Of a DNA stretch of 64,000 bases, positions 35,370 to 44,575 are shown piece by piece; within the stretch, counting starts at the first letter, position 1; every line of letters starts with the position of its first letter. This DNA is from Roseococcus thiosulfatophilus (GTDB lineage: Bacteria; Pseudomonadota; Alphaproteobacteria; Acetobacterales; Acetobacteraceae), in NCBI RefSeq assembly GCF_017311575.1, contig NZ_JAFFQY010000005.1:62001-126000 (forward strand). Direction: 5' to 3'. Made by a program: the position numbers and the translations under genes. Under the pieces are notes generated by a model. It had not been told where the DNA came from. It made no database searches and saw nothing but the letters and a program-made list of their open reading frames with translations.

Positions 35370-36626
35370 TTACTGGCGGGGCTGCGTGGGCTGGGCCGGT
35401 TGGGCGGGCGCCGCGCTGCGGCGGGCCTGTTCCAGTTCGCTGCGGGCTGAGGCCGCGGCCTGTTCCGCCTGGGTGGCGCGCTGGGTGGCCTGGGCGGCGG
35501 CCTGCTGCTGTTCCGTCGCCTGGGCGCGGGCGGCGGTGAGGTCACGCTGGGCGGTGGCGAGGGCCTGTTCCGCCTGGGTGGCGCGCTGGGTGGCCTGGGC
35601 GGCGGCCTGCTGCTGCTCCGTCGCCTGGGCGCGGGCGGCGGTGAGGTCACGCTGGGCGGCGGCCAGCGCCTGTTCCGCCTGGGTGGCGCGCTGTGTGGCC
35701 TGGGCGGCGGCCTGCTGCTGCTCCGTCGCCTGGGCGCGGGCGGCGGTGAGGTCACGCTGGGCGGTGGCGAGGGCCTGTTCCGCCTGGGTGGCGCGCTGGG
35801 TGGCCTGGGTGGCGGCCTGCTGCCGCTCCGTCGCCTGGGTGCGGAGGGTTGCCAGTTCGCGCTGGGCAGCCTCGGCACGGGTGGTGGCCTCGGTGGCGGC
35901 CTGGCGGGCCTGCGTCGTCTCGGCGCGGGCGGCGGCCAGCGCCTGCTCGGCCTGGGTGGCGCGGGCGGTGGCCTGGGTCGCGGCCTGGGTGGCCTGGGCC
36001 AGGGCGGCCGCCTGGCGCGTCAACTCGTCGCGGACGGCCGCGCCCTCGAAGCGCGCCATGTCCAGGTCGGTGCGAAGGGCATCGGCCTCGGCGCGGGCGG
36101 CTTCGGCCTGGGCCTGGGCGGCGTCCAGCGCCGCGCGCGCCTCGGCCTGGGCGCGGGCCGGCGCGGTGGCGGCCAGGCTGCCCGCCGCGGCACGGATCTG
36201 CGTCGCCGCCATGGTGCATTCGCGCGCCCGGCGGTCATCGGCCAGGAAGAGGCCGCCCGCCAGGTCGAACTGGCGGTAGGAGGTGGCATCGCCAGCCAGG
36301 CGGGTGCTCCAGCGCGCATTGCCGAGCTCGCTGGCCACCGTCACCTCCATGCGGTTGCCGGAGACCTGGCCGGTCCAGCGATCCGTCTGCGTGCCGGAGG
36401 AACCGCGGATGCGCCGCGCATGGGTGAAGGCGCCATTGGCCAGGCTGGCCTCGAAGCGCTGGACATAGCCCGGCTGGCCGGACAGCAGATTGGGCCCGCA
36501 GGTCATTTCGAAGCGCCAGCGCCCGTCATAGTCGCCCTGGCCTTGTGCCAGCGCGGGCGCCGCCGCCCAGCCGAAGGCCGTGACACATGCCGCGAGCGCG
36601 AACGCGCCCTTCCTCGATCCCGTCAT
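35370..36626 (-). CDS. Exported coiled-coil protein with tandem 35-residue repeats
   Basis: A 418-residue exported protein, function unknown. The signal peptide (MTGSRKGAFALAACVTAFGW...ALAQ) is followed by a globular part of about 130 residues starting YDGRWRFEMTCGP, with two cysteines. After that comes about 250 residues of Ala/Gln/Glu/Arg coiled coil. The last part repeats a 35-residue unit (five heptads, core ATQRATQAEQALATAQRDLT) from exact 105-bp DNA repeats. The end is proline/glutamine rich. ATG 36626 follows AGGGG. It might act as a periplasmic spacer or scaffold. Confidence 0.82.
   Translation of the reverse strand: MTGSRKGAFALAACVTAFGWAAAPALAQGQGDYDGRWRFEMTCGPNLLSGQPGYVQRFEASLANGAFTHARRIRGSSGTQTDRWTGQVSGNRMEVTVASELGNARWSTRLAGDATSYRQFDLAGGLFLADDRRARECTMAATQIRAAAGSLAATAPARAQAEARAALDAAQAQAEAARAEADALRTDLDMARFEGAAVRDELTRQAAALAQATQAATQATARATQAEQALAAARAETTQARQAATEATTRAEAAQRELATLRTQATERQQAATQATQRATQAEQALATAQRDLTAARAQATEQQQAAAQATQRATQAEQALAAAQRDLTAARAQATEQQQAAAQATQRATQAEQALATAQRDLTAARAQATEQQQAAAQATQRATQAEQAAASARSELEQARRSAAPAQPAQPTQPRQ
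35461..35880 (-). repeat. Four 105-bp tandem repeats inside the coiled-coil gene
   Basis: Copies begin at 35461, 35566, 35671 and 35776 on the plus-strand scale, each 105 bp and nearly identical. A period that is a multiple of 21 keeps both frame and heptad phase, so copy number can change without breaking the coiled coil. Looser relatives continue to about 36000. Confidence 0.9.
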
Positions 36627-36710
36627 CCCAGAGCCCCTTTTGTCGCTCCGCCCGGCCGGCGGGCGATTCGCCACAGGGAAGCAGGCTTCGCGGGCTTCGT
36701 CCATGCGGGT

Positions 36711-38009
36711 TTATCGGGGGTTCACGCGGCTGTCCCAGGGCGCCGGGCGGAATTCCGGGTCAATGCGGCAGGGGCCGGTGAAGCGCGCGCTCAGCGCCTC
36801 GCAGCGCGCCTGCACCGCCGCCGCGTCGGGCCGCGCGCCGCCGCCGGCCCATTCCGCCAGCGCGGCGAGGGCGGCGGGGTAGAGCGGGCTTGACATCTTG
36901 GAATGCGCGGCCTCGTTCACGAAGACCTGGACGAGGCGCGCGGAATTCCCCGCCGCCTCCACCGTGGCGGCGAAGGCCGACTGGTGTTCCACATAGGCCA
37001 CCGCGTCGCGGATGCCGTGCAGCGTCAGCACCGGGATGTCGAAGCGCCCCGTCAGGTCCGCATCCGCCGCCAGCAGCGCCGCCGCCTCGGGGTCGGGCGT
37101 GATGCGCGGGATGCGCGCGTTCAGCCCCGCATCATCCGAGGTGCCGCGATAGCGCACGCCGGCATTGCCGAAGGCGTTGCGCCCGCCCGTCAGGTTCTGC
37201 GCGATGTCACGGAAGGTGAAGGTGGCCCAGGCGAAATGGCCGGGCATGGCGGCTTCCGGAATGCCGGTGGCGGCCACGAGGTCCGCGGCCGCGCGGGCCT
37301 GGGCCTCGGTGCGATTGGGGGCGCCGATGCCGGTGCAGTCCGTCAGCTGGGACAGGACCTCGGCGCGCGTCATGCTGGCGCCCGGGGGCAGGCCGAGGGT
37401 GAGGGTGTATTGCGCCTCCTCCGGCCGCGGGTGGGTGCCGCAGATCGCCTGGAAGGCGGCGCGCAGATCCACGCGCATGTCATAGGCCCGCGTGCCACCC
37501 GCCAGCACGCCCGAGGTCAGCAGCGCCGCGTCATAGGGGCGGCGTCCGTCGGGGCCGGGGGCGTTGTGCCGCTCGATCAGCGCGACGGTGATGTTGGCGC
37601 CCCAGGATTGACCATGCGCGATGGTGACGCGGGGCTGCCCGAAGGCCGCCACATACAGGCGGCGGGCGCTTTCGGTGTCCTCGGCACCCATGGCCACGCC
37701 GAAGCCGGGCCGGCGGCGCGAGGTGGAGACCCAGGACCAGCCCTCGGCCAGGAATTCGCTGAAGCGGCGGATGTCCTCGTCCGTGGTCTCGGGCCGGATC
37801 GGCGCGAGGCGCGGCCCGCCATAGGTGTGGACCACCAGCCCGCCATGCGCCTGCGCCGGCCGCGCGATCAGCACATGGGCGCCGTTCGCGTCCTGGGCGC
37901 GGTGGCAGGTCACGCCCTCGGGCAGGCCGGTCGGGCAGGGGGCCGGGCTGGCGGCCAGGGCGGGCAGGGAAGCGCTGGCAACGATGAGGGCAAGGGCGGC
38001 GCGGCGCAT
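36711..38009 (-). CDS. Secreted alpha/beta hydrolase
   Basis: A 432-residue exported serine hydrolase. The signal peptide is MRRAALALIVASASLPALAA. The nucleophile is S135 in AHGQSWGAN (G-x-S-x-G). A candidate acid is the Asp in LHGIRDAVAYVEHQ and the histidine is in NEAAHSKMSS. HGGLVVHTYGG resembles the oxyanion loop of prolyl-peptidase or feruloyl-esterase-like enzymes. Several cysteines suggest disulfides. GGAGG lies five bases before the ATG. The substrate is unknown: it may be an ester or peptide in the periplasm or outside. Confidence 0.86.
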   Translation of the reverse strand: MRRAALALIVASASLPALAASPAPCPTGLPEGVTCHRAQDANGAHVLIARPAQAHGGLVVHTYGGPRLAPIRPETTDEDIRRFSEFLAEGWSWVSTSRRRPGFGVAMGAEDTESARRLYVAAFGQPRVTIAHGQSWGANITVALIERHNAPGPDGRRPYDAALLTSGVLAGGTRAYDMRVDLRAAFQAICGTHPRPEEAQYTLTLGLPPGASMTRAEVLSQLTDCTGIGAPNRTEAQARAAADLVAATGIPEAAMPGHFAWATFTFRDIAQNLTGGRNAFGNAGVRYRGTSDDAGLNARIPRITPDPEAAALLAADADLTGRFDIPVLTLHGIRDAVAYVEHQSAFAATVEAAGNSARLVQVFVNEAAHSKMSSPLYPAALAALAEWAGGGARPDAAAVQARCEALSARFTGPCRIDPEFRPAPWDSRVNPR

Positions 38010-38064
38010 GGGGTTCCTCCGGTTGGGCGGAGGGTGGGGCGCGGGCCCGCGCGCGGCAAGGGGC

Positions 38065-38880
38065 TCAGGCCGAGGCGAGCTTCCGGTAGCGCCGCGCGAG
38101 ATACAGCACCTCCCCCTCGCCCAGCGCCTTCCGCAGCACCGAGCCCTGCATGCCCGTGAATTCCCGCAGCACCGGCCGCAGCAGGCCATAGCGCGACACC
38201 TCGCGCGCCTTGGCCTCCTCCACCGCGTCCAGCGCGGCGAGAACCCCCGCGTTCAGCCGCGTCTCGGCCAGGAGTTCGAGGGGCTGGGCGGCGAAGCTGG
38301 CATCCAGCGCGGGCAGCATGGCGGGGCTGCGCATGTCCGCCCAGCAGAGATGCCCGCCCGGGCGCAGCACGCGGGCGGCCTCGGCCACGAAGCGGTTCAT
38401 GCTGCCGTAGCAGTGCGAGCTTTCGATGTTCAGCAGGATGTCGAAGCTGGCATCGGGGAAGGGCAGCGCCTCGGCATCGCCGATGCGGTAGTCGAGGTTG
38501 GGCGCCGGCGCGTTCAGCTTGCGCGCGCGGGACAGCGTGCCGGGCGAACGGTCCACCGCCACCATCGCGGCGGGGGCGAAGTGCCGCGCCACCCAGGCGG
38601 CCCCCCCACCATGGCCGCAGCCCACCTCCAGCACCCGCGCGCCTTCCACCGCCAGCCCGTCCAGCGCCTGGTGGTAGAGGCCGATGAAGGGGCGGTCCGC
38701 CTCATCCGCCGCGGCCAGGGGGAAGGGCGGGCCTTCGGGGACATGGCCGTAGTTCAGGAAGCGCCAGGGCTGGCGCCAGACCAGCGAGAGAAAGGTGTAG
38801 CCCCATTTCCAGGTGCGGCGCCTGAGGCCCGGGAAGGCCCCGCGCTCGGTCGCGCGCAGCATGCGGTCGAGCGCGGGCAT
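38065..38880 (-). CDS. SAM-dependent methyltransferase (phthiotriolone-type)
   Basis: Class I methyltransferase of 271 residues. Motif I is VLEVGCGHGGGAAW, the acidic residue is in MVAVDRS, motif II is IGDAEALPFPDASFDILLNIESSHCYG, and motif III is RVLRPGGHLCWADM. The N-terminal WKWGYTFLSLVWRQPWRFLNYG resembles phthiotriolone/dimycocerosate-type methyltransferases and hints at a hydrophobic substrate near the membrane. It follows the PF10118 gene by four bases. Confidence 0.9.
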   Translation of the reverse strand: MPALDRMLRATERGAFPGLRRRTWKWGYTFLSLVWRQPWRFLNYGHVPEGPPFPLAAADEADRPFIGLYHQALDGLAVEGARVLEVGCGHGGGAAWVARHFAPAAMVAVDRSPGTLSRARKLNAPAPNLDYRIGDAEALPFPDASFDILLNIESSHCYGSMNRFVAEAARVLRPGGHLCWADMRSPAMLPALDASFAAQPLELLAETRLNAGVLAALDAVEEAKAREVSRYGLLRPVLREFTGMQGSVLRKALGEGEVLYLARRYRKLASA

Positions 38881-38884
38881 GGCT

Positions 38885-39706
38885 TCAGGCGGCCGCCATC
38901 TCGGCATCCAGGGCGTGGCGCGCCTTGGCCACCAGCGCCGCGTCGCAGTCGTTGCGGCCGAGATAGCCGGGGCGGAGATAGGCCAGCATGGTCGGCACCA
39001 TCCGCCGCAGCCAGCCCGGGCTGAACAGGGCGGCGCGCCACAGCGCCCAGCCCGAGGGCCCGCCCGTGGCGCGCAGGTTCCGCCGCGCCGAGATCATGGC
39101 GAGGCCCACCATGCCCGGCAGCATCAGGCCCAGCGCCGCGCAGCGCAGGATATAGCGCTTCCAGCCCGGCACGCCGGGGGTGACGGCGCGCAGCACCCGC
39201 AGGCCGACGGAGGAATGCTCCACCTCCTCCAGCGCGTGCCAGCGCCAGAGGCGGCGATAGGCGGGGTGGGCCTTGTCCATGATCTCCGGCCGCTCGATCA
39301 CGATGCGGGAGAGGGCGTAGGTGACGTGCTCGATGGCGCAGGTGAGGTAGAGGCGGGCCAGGGGGCTGTCGAAGCGCGCGAAGAACCAGCGCACGGAATT
39401 TTCCTGCCGGTCCACATTGTAGCCCAGGCTGCGCAGCGCGGCGTTGTAGCCCAGATGCTCGCGCGTGTGGAACGCCTCCTGCGCGCAGAAATCCAGGATG
39501 TCCTGGCGCAGCTCGGGGTCCGTCACCTGGGGCAGGAAGGGCTTGAGGGCGCGGATGAAATAGCGCTCACCCTCGGGCAGCATCACCGCGAAGGCATCCA
39601 CCAGCGCGCTGCCCGCCTGGTCACCGCCGAGCCAGCGCGGGTCCGGGTGGTCGCCCACGCCGAAACGGAGGTCTCGGGGGATGATCTCGGGGTCCGCGGT
39701 GGTCAT
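38885..39706 (-). CDS. PF10118-type metal-dependent hydrolase-like protein
   Basis: A 273-residue protein of the PF10118 family, named a predicted metal-dependent hydrolase with a ferritin-like helical bundle. Likely di-metal ligands are E in LPEGERYF, E and H in AQEAFHTREH, and E and H in HALEEVEHSSVG. The C-terminal half has two hydrophobic stretches (ILRCAALGLMLPGMVGLAMI). Its start has AAGGAG six bases upstream. It sits between secA and a methyltransferase; the reaction is unknown. Confidence 0.88.
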   Translation of the reverse strand: MTTADPEIIPRDLRFGVGDHPDPRWLGGDQAGSALVDAFAVMLPEGERYFIRALKPFLPQVTDPELRQDILDFCAQEAFHTREHLGYNAALRSLGYNVDRQENSVRWFFARFDSPLARLYLTCAIEHVTYALSRIVIERPEIMDKAHPAYRRLWRWHALEEVEHSSVGLRVLRAVTPGVPGWKRYILRCAALGLMLPGMVGLAMISARRNLRATGGPSGWALWRAALFSPGWLRRMVPTMLAYLRPGYLGRNDCDAALVAKARHALDAEMAAA

Positions 39707-39731
39707 CGGCGCTCCTTGACGGGCCTGGGCG

Positions 39732-42464
39732 TCAGGCCCTTCCGTGACAATGCTTGTACTTCTTCCCCGAACCGCAAGGGCAGGGCGCGTTGCGCGGCGT
39801 GGCGCCCCAGGTGGTGGGGTCGTTCGCGTCCACCGCCTGGGCGCGCGGGGCGGGGGCGGTCGCGGCGCCATAGGGGGCGGCGGGCGCGGCCTCGGCCATC
39901 TCGTAGTCGCCGCCCATGCCGTTGCCCGGCGCGGGGTGGCGCATGTCCGTCACGCGCACGGGCTGGGGCTCGGGCGGGGGCGCGTCGGGGGCGAATTCCA
40001 GGCGCAGCAGCAGGGAGGTCACGCGCTCGCGCAGTTCCTCCAGCATGTTGTTGAACAGCGCGAAGGCCTCGCGCTTGTACTCGTTCAGCGGGTCGCGCTG
40101 GCCATAGGCGCGCAGGCCGATGCCCTGGCGCAAATGGTCGAGGCTGAGCAGGTGCTCCTTCCACACCTGGTCGAAGAGCTGCAGCAGCAGCGACTTCTCG
40201 ACCATCCGCATGAAGTCGGGGCCGAGGTTGGCGGCCTTGGCGGCGGCGGCCTGGTCGGCGGCGGCCTCGATGCGCTCGCGCACCTGGACCTCGTCAATGC
40301 CCTCCTCCTGGCCCCATTCCCGCACGGGCAGGTCGAGGCCGAGCACGTCCTTCACGCGCTTTTCCAGCCCCTCCAGGTCCCACTGCTCGGCATAGGCGTT
40401 CTCGGGGATGGCGCGGTGGACCATGTCGTGGATGGTCTCGCGCCGCATGTCCTCGACGGTCTCGCTGAGGTCCGTCGCCTCCATGTAGGCGCGGCGCTGG
40501 GCATAGACCTCGCGCCGCTGGTCGTTCATCACGTCGTCGTATTTGAGCAGGTTCTTGCGCGTGTCGAAGTTGCGCGCCTCGACCTTCTTCTGCGCCTTCT
40601 CCAGCGCCTTGTTGATCCAGGGGTGGACGATGGCCTCGCCTTCCTTGAGGCCGAGCTTCGTCAGCATCCCGCCCATGCGGTCGCTGCCGAAGATGCGCAT
40701 CAGGTCGTCTTCCAGCGAGAGGAAGAAGCGGCTGCCGCCCGGGTCGCCCTGGCGGCCGGACCGGCCGCGCAGCTGGTTGTCGATGCGCCGCGATTCATGC
40801 CGCTCGGTGCCGATGACGAAGAGGCCGCCGGCCGCCTTCACCAGCGGCTGCGCGGCCTCCACCTCCGCCATGTGGCGGGCCAGCGCCGCCTCGTATTCGG
40901 GGCTGTCGCTGTTGCCGACTTCCGCCTTGGCCAGCATGTCCGCATTGCCGCCGAGCTTGATGTCGGTGCCGCGGCCGGCCATGTTCGTCGCGATGGTCAC
41001 GGCGCCGGGGCGGCCGGCCTGGGCGACGATGCCCGCCTCCTGCTCATGGTAGCGCGCGTTCAGCACATTGTGCGGTATGCCGGCCTTCTTCAGCAGCTCC
41101 GAGATCAGCTCGCTCTTCTCGATGCTGGTGGTGCCGACCAGGCAGGGCTGGTTCCGCTCCCGGCACTCGCCGACGAGGCGGATCACCGCCTCGTACTTCT
41201 CCATGGCGGTGCGATAGACCTCGTCATCCTCGTCCTTGCGCGCCACGGGCACATTGGTCGGGACCTCGACGACTTCGAGCTTGTAGATCTCGGCGAATTC
41301 GTCCGCCTCGGTGGCGGCCGTGCCGGTCATGCCGGACAGCTTGGGATAGAGACGAAAGTAGTTCTGGAAGGTGATGGAGGCCAGCGTCTGGTTCTCGGGC
41401 TGGACCGTCACATTCTCCTTGGCTTCCAGCGCCTGGTGCAGCCCGTCGCTGTAGCGGCGGCCGTCCATCATGCGGCCGGTGAACTCGTCAATGATGATGA
41501 TCTTGTCGTTGCGGACGACATACTCGACGTCACGCTTGAACAGCACATGGGCGCGCAGCGACTGGTTGACGTGGTGGACCAGGCTGACATTCACCGCGTC
41601 ATAGAGGTTGCCCTCGTTCAGCTCACCGGCCTCGGCCAGCAGGCGCTCGATGTCCTCGCCGCCCTTTTCCGTCATGTTGACGGTGCGCTGCTTCTCGTCC
41701 TTCTCGAAGCGCTCGGGGTCCTTCACGAACTCCGCCATCACCTTGTCCACGCGGCGATAGAGGTCGCTGGTGTCGTCGGTGGGGCCGGAGATGATGAGGG
41801 GCGTGCGCGCCTCATCCACCAGGATGCTGTCCACCTCGTCCACGATGGCATAGGCGAAGGGCCGCTGGACCATCTCGTCCAGGCGATACTTCATGTTGTC
41901 GCGGAGATAGTCGAAGCCGAACTCGTTGTTCGTGCCGTAGGTGATGTCGCAGGCATAGGCGGCGCGGCGCTGGTCGTCGCTGAGGCCGTTGACGATGACG
42001 CCCGTGGTCAGGCCGAGGAAGCCATAGAGCTGGCCCATCCAGTCGCTGTCGCGCGTGGCCAGGTAGTCGTTCACGGTGACGACATGCACGCCCTTGGCGG
42101 GCAGCGCGTTCAGATAGACGGGCAGGGTGGCGACCAGCGTCTTGCCCTCGCCGGTCTTCATCTCGGCGATCTTGCCCTCGTGCAGGACCATGCCGCCGAT
42201 CATCTGCACGTCGAAATGGCGCAGGCCCAGGCAGCGCTTCGAGGCCTCGCGCACGGTGGCGAAGGCCTCTTCCAGGAGGTCGTCCAGCGTCGCGCCCTGC
42301 GCCAGCCGGGCGCGGAAATCGGCCGTCTTGCCCCGCAGCTCCTCGTCCGAGAGGGCGGCGAGCTTGGGCTCCCACGCTTGGATCGCGGCGATGCGCGACT
42401 GGTGGCGCTTCAGCGCGCGGTCATTCGCGGAGCCGAAGATGGAGCGGACGAGGCGGGCGAACAT
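39732..42464 (-). CDS. secA: Preprotein translocase ATPase SecA
   Basis: Motor that drives unfolded proteins through SecYEG; 910 residues. [16 protein letters not shown] begins the protein, MKTGEGKTL is Walker A and [17 protein letters not shown] is Walker B. The late helicase motifs are [14 protein letters not shown] and [11 protein letters not shown]. The C-terminal SecB/lipid-binding zinc motif [14 protein letters not shown] is complete. ATG 42464 was chosen over a longer antisense-like extension. It is driven by a clear promoter at 42552-42580. Confidence 0.98.
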   Translation of the reverse strand: MFARLVRSIFGSANDRALKRHQSRIAAIQAWEPKLAALSDEELRGKTADFRARLAQGATLDDLLEEAFATVREASKRCLGLRHFDVQMIGGMVLHEGKIAEMKTGEGKTLVATLPVYLNALPAKGVHVVTVNDYLATRDSDWMGQLYGFLGLTTGVIVNGLSDDQRRAAYACDITYGTNNEFGFDYLRDNMKYRLDEMVQRPFAYAIVDEVDSILVDEARTPLIISGPTDDTSDLYRRVDKVMAEFVKDPERFEKDEKQRTVNMTEKGGEDIERLLAEAGELNEGNLYDAVNVSLVHHVNQSLRAHVLFKRDVEYVVRNDKIIIIDEFTGRMMDGRRYSDGLHQALEAKENVTVQPENQTLASITFQNYFRLYPKLSGMTGTAATEADEFAEIYKLEVVEVPTNVPVARKDEDDEVYRTAMEKYEAVIRLVGECRERNQPCLVGTTSIEKSELISELLKKAGIPHNVLNARYHEQEAGIVAQAGRPGAVTIATNMAGRGTDIKLGGNADMLAKAEVGNSDSPEYEAALARHMAEVEAAQPLVKAAGGLFVIGTERHESRRIDNQLRGRSGRQGDPGGSRFFLSLEDDLMRIFGSDRMGGMLTKLGLKEGEAIVHPWINKALEKAQKKVEARNFDTRKNLLKYDDVMNDQRREVYAQRRAYMEATDLSETVEDMRRETIHDMVHRAIPENAYAEQWDLEGLEKRVKDVLGLDLPVREWGQEEGIDEVQVRERIEAAADQAAAAKAANLGPDFMRMVEKSLLLQLFDQVWKEHLLSLDHLRQGIGLRAYGQRDPLNEYKREAFALFNNMLEELRERVTSLLLRLEFAPDAPPPEPQPVRVTDMRHPAPGNGMGGDYEMAEAAPAAPYGAATAPAPRAQAVDANDPTTWGATPRNAPCPCGSGKKYKHCHGRA

Positions 42465-42551
42465 GGGTGGGGACAATTCTCCGAACGCGGGTCCCCGGGC
42501 ACAGGCCGCGCGGAATGCGGCACGGAATGCTTGCACCCCTGGGGAGCGTCA

Positions 42552-42580
42552 GAGATAGGTCCCGGCCCCCCCAGGGTCAA
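42552..42580 (-). promoter_or_regulatory. Sigma70-type promoter of secA
   Basis: On the minus strand TTGACC (42575-42580) and TATCTC (42552-42557) are separated by exactly 17 bp. Transcription would start near 42545, giving a leader of about 80 bases before the secA ATG. The promoter overlaps the end of the upstream gene's downstream spacer, so secA can be expressed independently. Confidence 0.7.
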
Positions 42581-42591
42581 CCGCGGCCATA

Positions 42592-43344
42592 TTACGCCGG
42601 CAACACGATTTCCCGCGCGAGGCCCCGGCAATCCATCTCGAAATCGAGCCCCCGCACGGGCGGGCGGCAGGGTTGCCAGGTGACGCCGTGCCGGGCGGCG
42701 CCGCGCGCCACCATCTCCGGCAGGAAGAGGGCGCTGAAGTCGAACACCGTATAGACCTGCACATCGGTGGTGTCGGCCCAGCCGAAGCCGAGGGCCGACA
42801 TGCGGCGCTCCATCTCGCCCAGCACGTAGCCGGCCTTGGCCGCCATGCCGGCGGGCGAGGTGTCGCCCGGGGCGACGATGCTCTCCTCATAGGTGGCGCG
42901 GCCCTCGCGCGCCTCGCCGGACCCCGCCACGACGAAGCTGGGCGCCGCGCCCGGGTCCACCACCGTGTAGGAGAAGGCGTGGAAGCTCGGCTCGGGCGGG
43001 GGGGCGATCTCGGGGCAGACATTGCTGCGGGCCACGGGGTTCTGCCCGTCCACCACCACGCCCCAGGATTCCAGCACGCCGAAATAGACGCGGTTGAAGG
43101 CGGTGAAGCCCTCCTCGGTGAAGGGGGCGGGGCTGCGGAGTTCGCAGGCCGCGAAGGCCGTGCGGGGGCGGCCCAGAGCGTCCAGATGGGCGGCGATGCG
43201 GTCGAAGCCCTCGGCCAGGGGCACGGGGCGGGAGAAGCGGGCGCGCTCCAGCCGGAAGCCGGGCTCGGCGGCCACGCCGCCCGAATACTGGAAGACGGCG
43301 GGGATGAAGCGGTAGCCGCCGGCGGGCGTGGTTTTCGTGCTCAT
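42592..43344 (-). CDS. RidA/YjgF-like uncharacterised protein
   Basis: A 250-residue soluble protein. The middle (FNRVYFGVLESWGVVVDGQNPVARSNVCPE) has the look of the RidA/YjgF fold, including an arginine in the N-P-V-A-R-S segment where imine-deaminases bind the carboxylate. The C-terminal half ends GLDFEMDCRGLAREIVLPA. It is about twice the size of a single RidA domain, so a two-domain arrangement is possible. Assignment is by eye only. The ATG at 43344 precedes GYRFIPAVFQYSGG; upstream in-frame codons lie in the 59-bp repeats. Confidence 0.65.
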   Translation of the reverse strand: MSTKTTPAGGYRFIPAVFQYSGGVAAEPGFRLERARFSRPVPLAEGFDRIAAHLDALGRPRTAFAACELRSPAPFTEEGFTAFNRVYFGVLESWGVVVDGQNPVARSNVCPEIAPPPEPSFHAFSYTVVDPGAAPSFVVAGSGEAREGRATYEESIVAPGDTSPAGMAAKAGYVLGEMERRMSALGFGWADTTDVQVYTVFDFSALFLPEMVARGAARHGVTWQPCRPPVRGLDFEMDCRGLAREIVLPA

Positions 43345-43384
43345 GCCGACACGGTTTCGCGCGCGGGCGGGGCTGTCAATGGTC

Positions 43385-43515
43385 GGCCGGCGCCTGATCC
43401 GCGGAGGCGGGACGCCGGAGCGGTGAATCAGTCGCCCAAACACGGCCGGCGCCTGATCCGCGGAGGCGGGACGCCGGAGCGGTGAGTCAGTCGCCCAAAC
43501 GCTGCCGGCGCCTCA
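43385..43515. repeat. 59-bp tandem repeat (two copies plus a remnant)
   Basis: Copies start at 43385 and 43444 and differ by only a few bases; a 12-base remnant continues at 43504, all with a period of 59. The unit contains small inverted repeats (CGCCT...AGGCG and GGCG-GGA-CGCC). It occupies about half of the 260-bp divergent spacer between the RidA-like and PPIase genes. Confidence 0.88.
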
Positions 43516-43558
43516 TCCATCCCGGTGTAACACGCCCCACCGGGCGGGTTGTGGGCGC

Positions 43559-43613
43559 ACGGGCCATCGGCCATTGTCGGAGCCTTGTTGTGAAGGCTTC
43601 GCCGATGGCCCGT
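43559..43613 (+). promoter_or_regulatory. Leader hairpin covering the PPIase ribosome-binding site and start codon
   Basis: ACGGGCCATCGGC (43559-43571) pairs perfectly over 13 bp with GCCGATGGCCCGT (43601-43613), and the right arm contains the ATG (43605). The inner AGCCTT (43581-43586) / AAGGCT (43593-43598), with flanking G-C and G-U pairs, traps the Shine-Dalgarno GAAGG (43592-43596). If transcribed, this leader would block initiation unless remodelled. Confidence 0.6.
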
Positions 43614-44570
43614 TTCCCCCTCGCCGCCCTGCTGCTGGCCGGCACGTTCCTGGCGCCGGGCGTCCATGCCCAGGCGCCGGCCCGCCCGCCCGCCGCCGCG
43701 CCGCCCGCCGCCACCCCTCCGGCCGCCGCGCCCGCCCCCGCCGCCGACCCCAACCCGGTCCTCGCCCGCGTGGACGGGCAGGAAATCCGGCTGGAGGAGG
43801 TGATCGCCGCCGCCGCCGAGGCCATGCCGCCCGAACTCCGCACCGTGCCGCCCCAGGTGCTGCGGACCATGCTGCCGCCCGAGGTGTTCAACCAACTGCT
43901 GGACCGCGCCATTTCCGACCGCGCCATGGTCATCGCCGCCCGCCGCGCGAACCTCCAGGACGACCCCGAATTCCAGGCCCGCATGCGCGCCTTCGAGGAG
44001 AACGCGCTGCGCGACACCCTGCTGCGCCGCGAGGTCCTGCCCCGCCTGACCGACGAGGCGCTCCGCGCCCGCCACGCCCGCGACCAGGCGGCCGCGCCCG
44101 AGCAGGAAGAGGTCCGCGCCCGCCACATCCTGGTGGCCAATGAGGCCGATGCCCGCGCCATCATCACCCAGATCCAGGGCGGGGCGAATTTCGAGGAGGT
44201 GGCGCGCAGCCGCTCCACCGACCCCGCCGGCCGCAATGGCGGTGACCTGGGCTTCTTCAGCCGCGGCGACATGGTGCCCGAATTCGCCAATGCCGCCTTC
44301 GCGCTGCAGCCGGGCCAGCTCAGCCCCCAACCTGTCCGCACCCAGTTCGGCTGGCATGTGATCCGCGTCGAGGAACGCCGCACCACCCGCGGCCCCGCCT
44401 TCGAGGAGGCGCGCGACACGCTGCGCCAGCGCATGATCGAGGAGGAGGTGAACGCCGTGATCGAACGCGTGCGCGCCGCCACCACGATCGAGCGCGTGGA
44501 ACCCCCCGCCGCGACCCCCGCGCCCGGCCCCATCCAGGCCGTTCCCCCGCCACCCCCCGCCCGCCGGTAA
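43605..44570 (+). CDS. Periplasmic SurA-like peptidyl-prolyl isomerase
   Basis: Parvulin-type foldase of 321 residues. A signal peptide (ARFPLAALLLAGTFLAPGVHAQ) is followed by a Pro/Ala linker and a SurA-N-like helical region (ARVDGQEIRLEEVIAAA...). The parvulin domain, about residues 170-255, has RARHILVANEADA, GGDLGFFSRGDMVPEF and QFGWHVIRVEERR. The C-terminus is proline-rich. It assists folding of secreted or outer-membrane proteins. argJ starts five bases after its stop. ATG 43605 lies within a long hairpin (see the leader entry). Confidence 0.92.
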   Translation: MARFPLAALLLAGTFLAPGVHAQAPARPPAAAPPAATPPAAAPAPAADPNPVLARVDGQEIRLEEVIAAAAEAMPPELRTVPPQVLRTMLPPEVFNQLLDRAISDRAMVIAARRANLQDDPEFQARMRAFEENALRDTLLRREVLPRLTDEALRARHARDQAAAPEQEEVRARHILVANEADARAIITQIQGGANFEEVARSRSTDPAGRNGGDLGFFSRGDMVPEFANAAFALQPGQLSPQPVRTQFGWHVIRVEERRTTRGPAFEEARDTLRQRMIEEEVNAVIERVRAATTIERVEPPAATPAPGPIQAVPPPPPARR

Positions 44571-44575
44571 GACCC

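Noticed and set aside
35370-36279. Plus-strand frame over the coiled-coil repeats (Ala/Trp/Ser-rich)
   Set aside because: The minus-strand product has a signal peptide, SD and heptad pattern; the plus frame is low-complexity shadow.
39744-42683. Open frame of 979 codons on the plus strand opposite secA
   Set aside because: Mirror of secA codon bias; no recognisable domain and secA is unmistakable.
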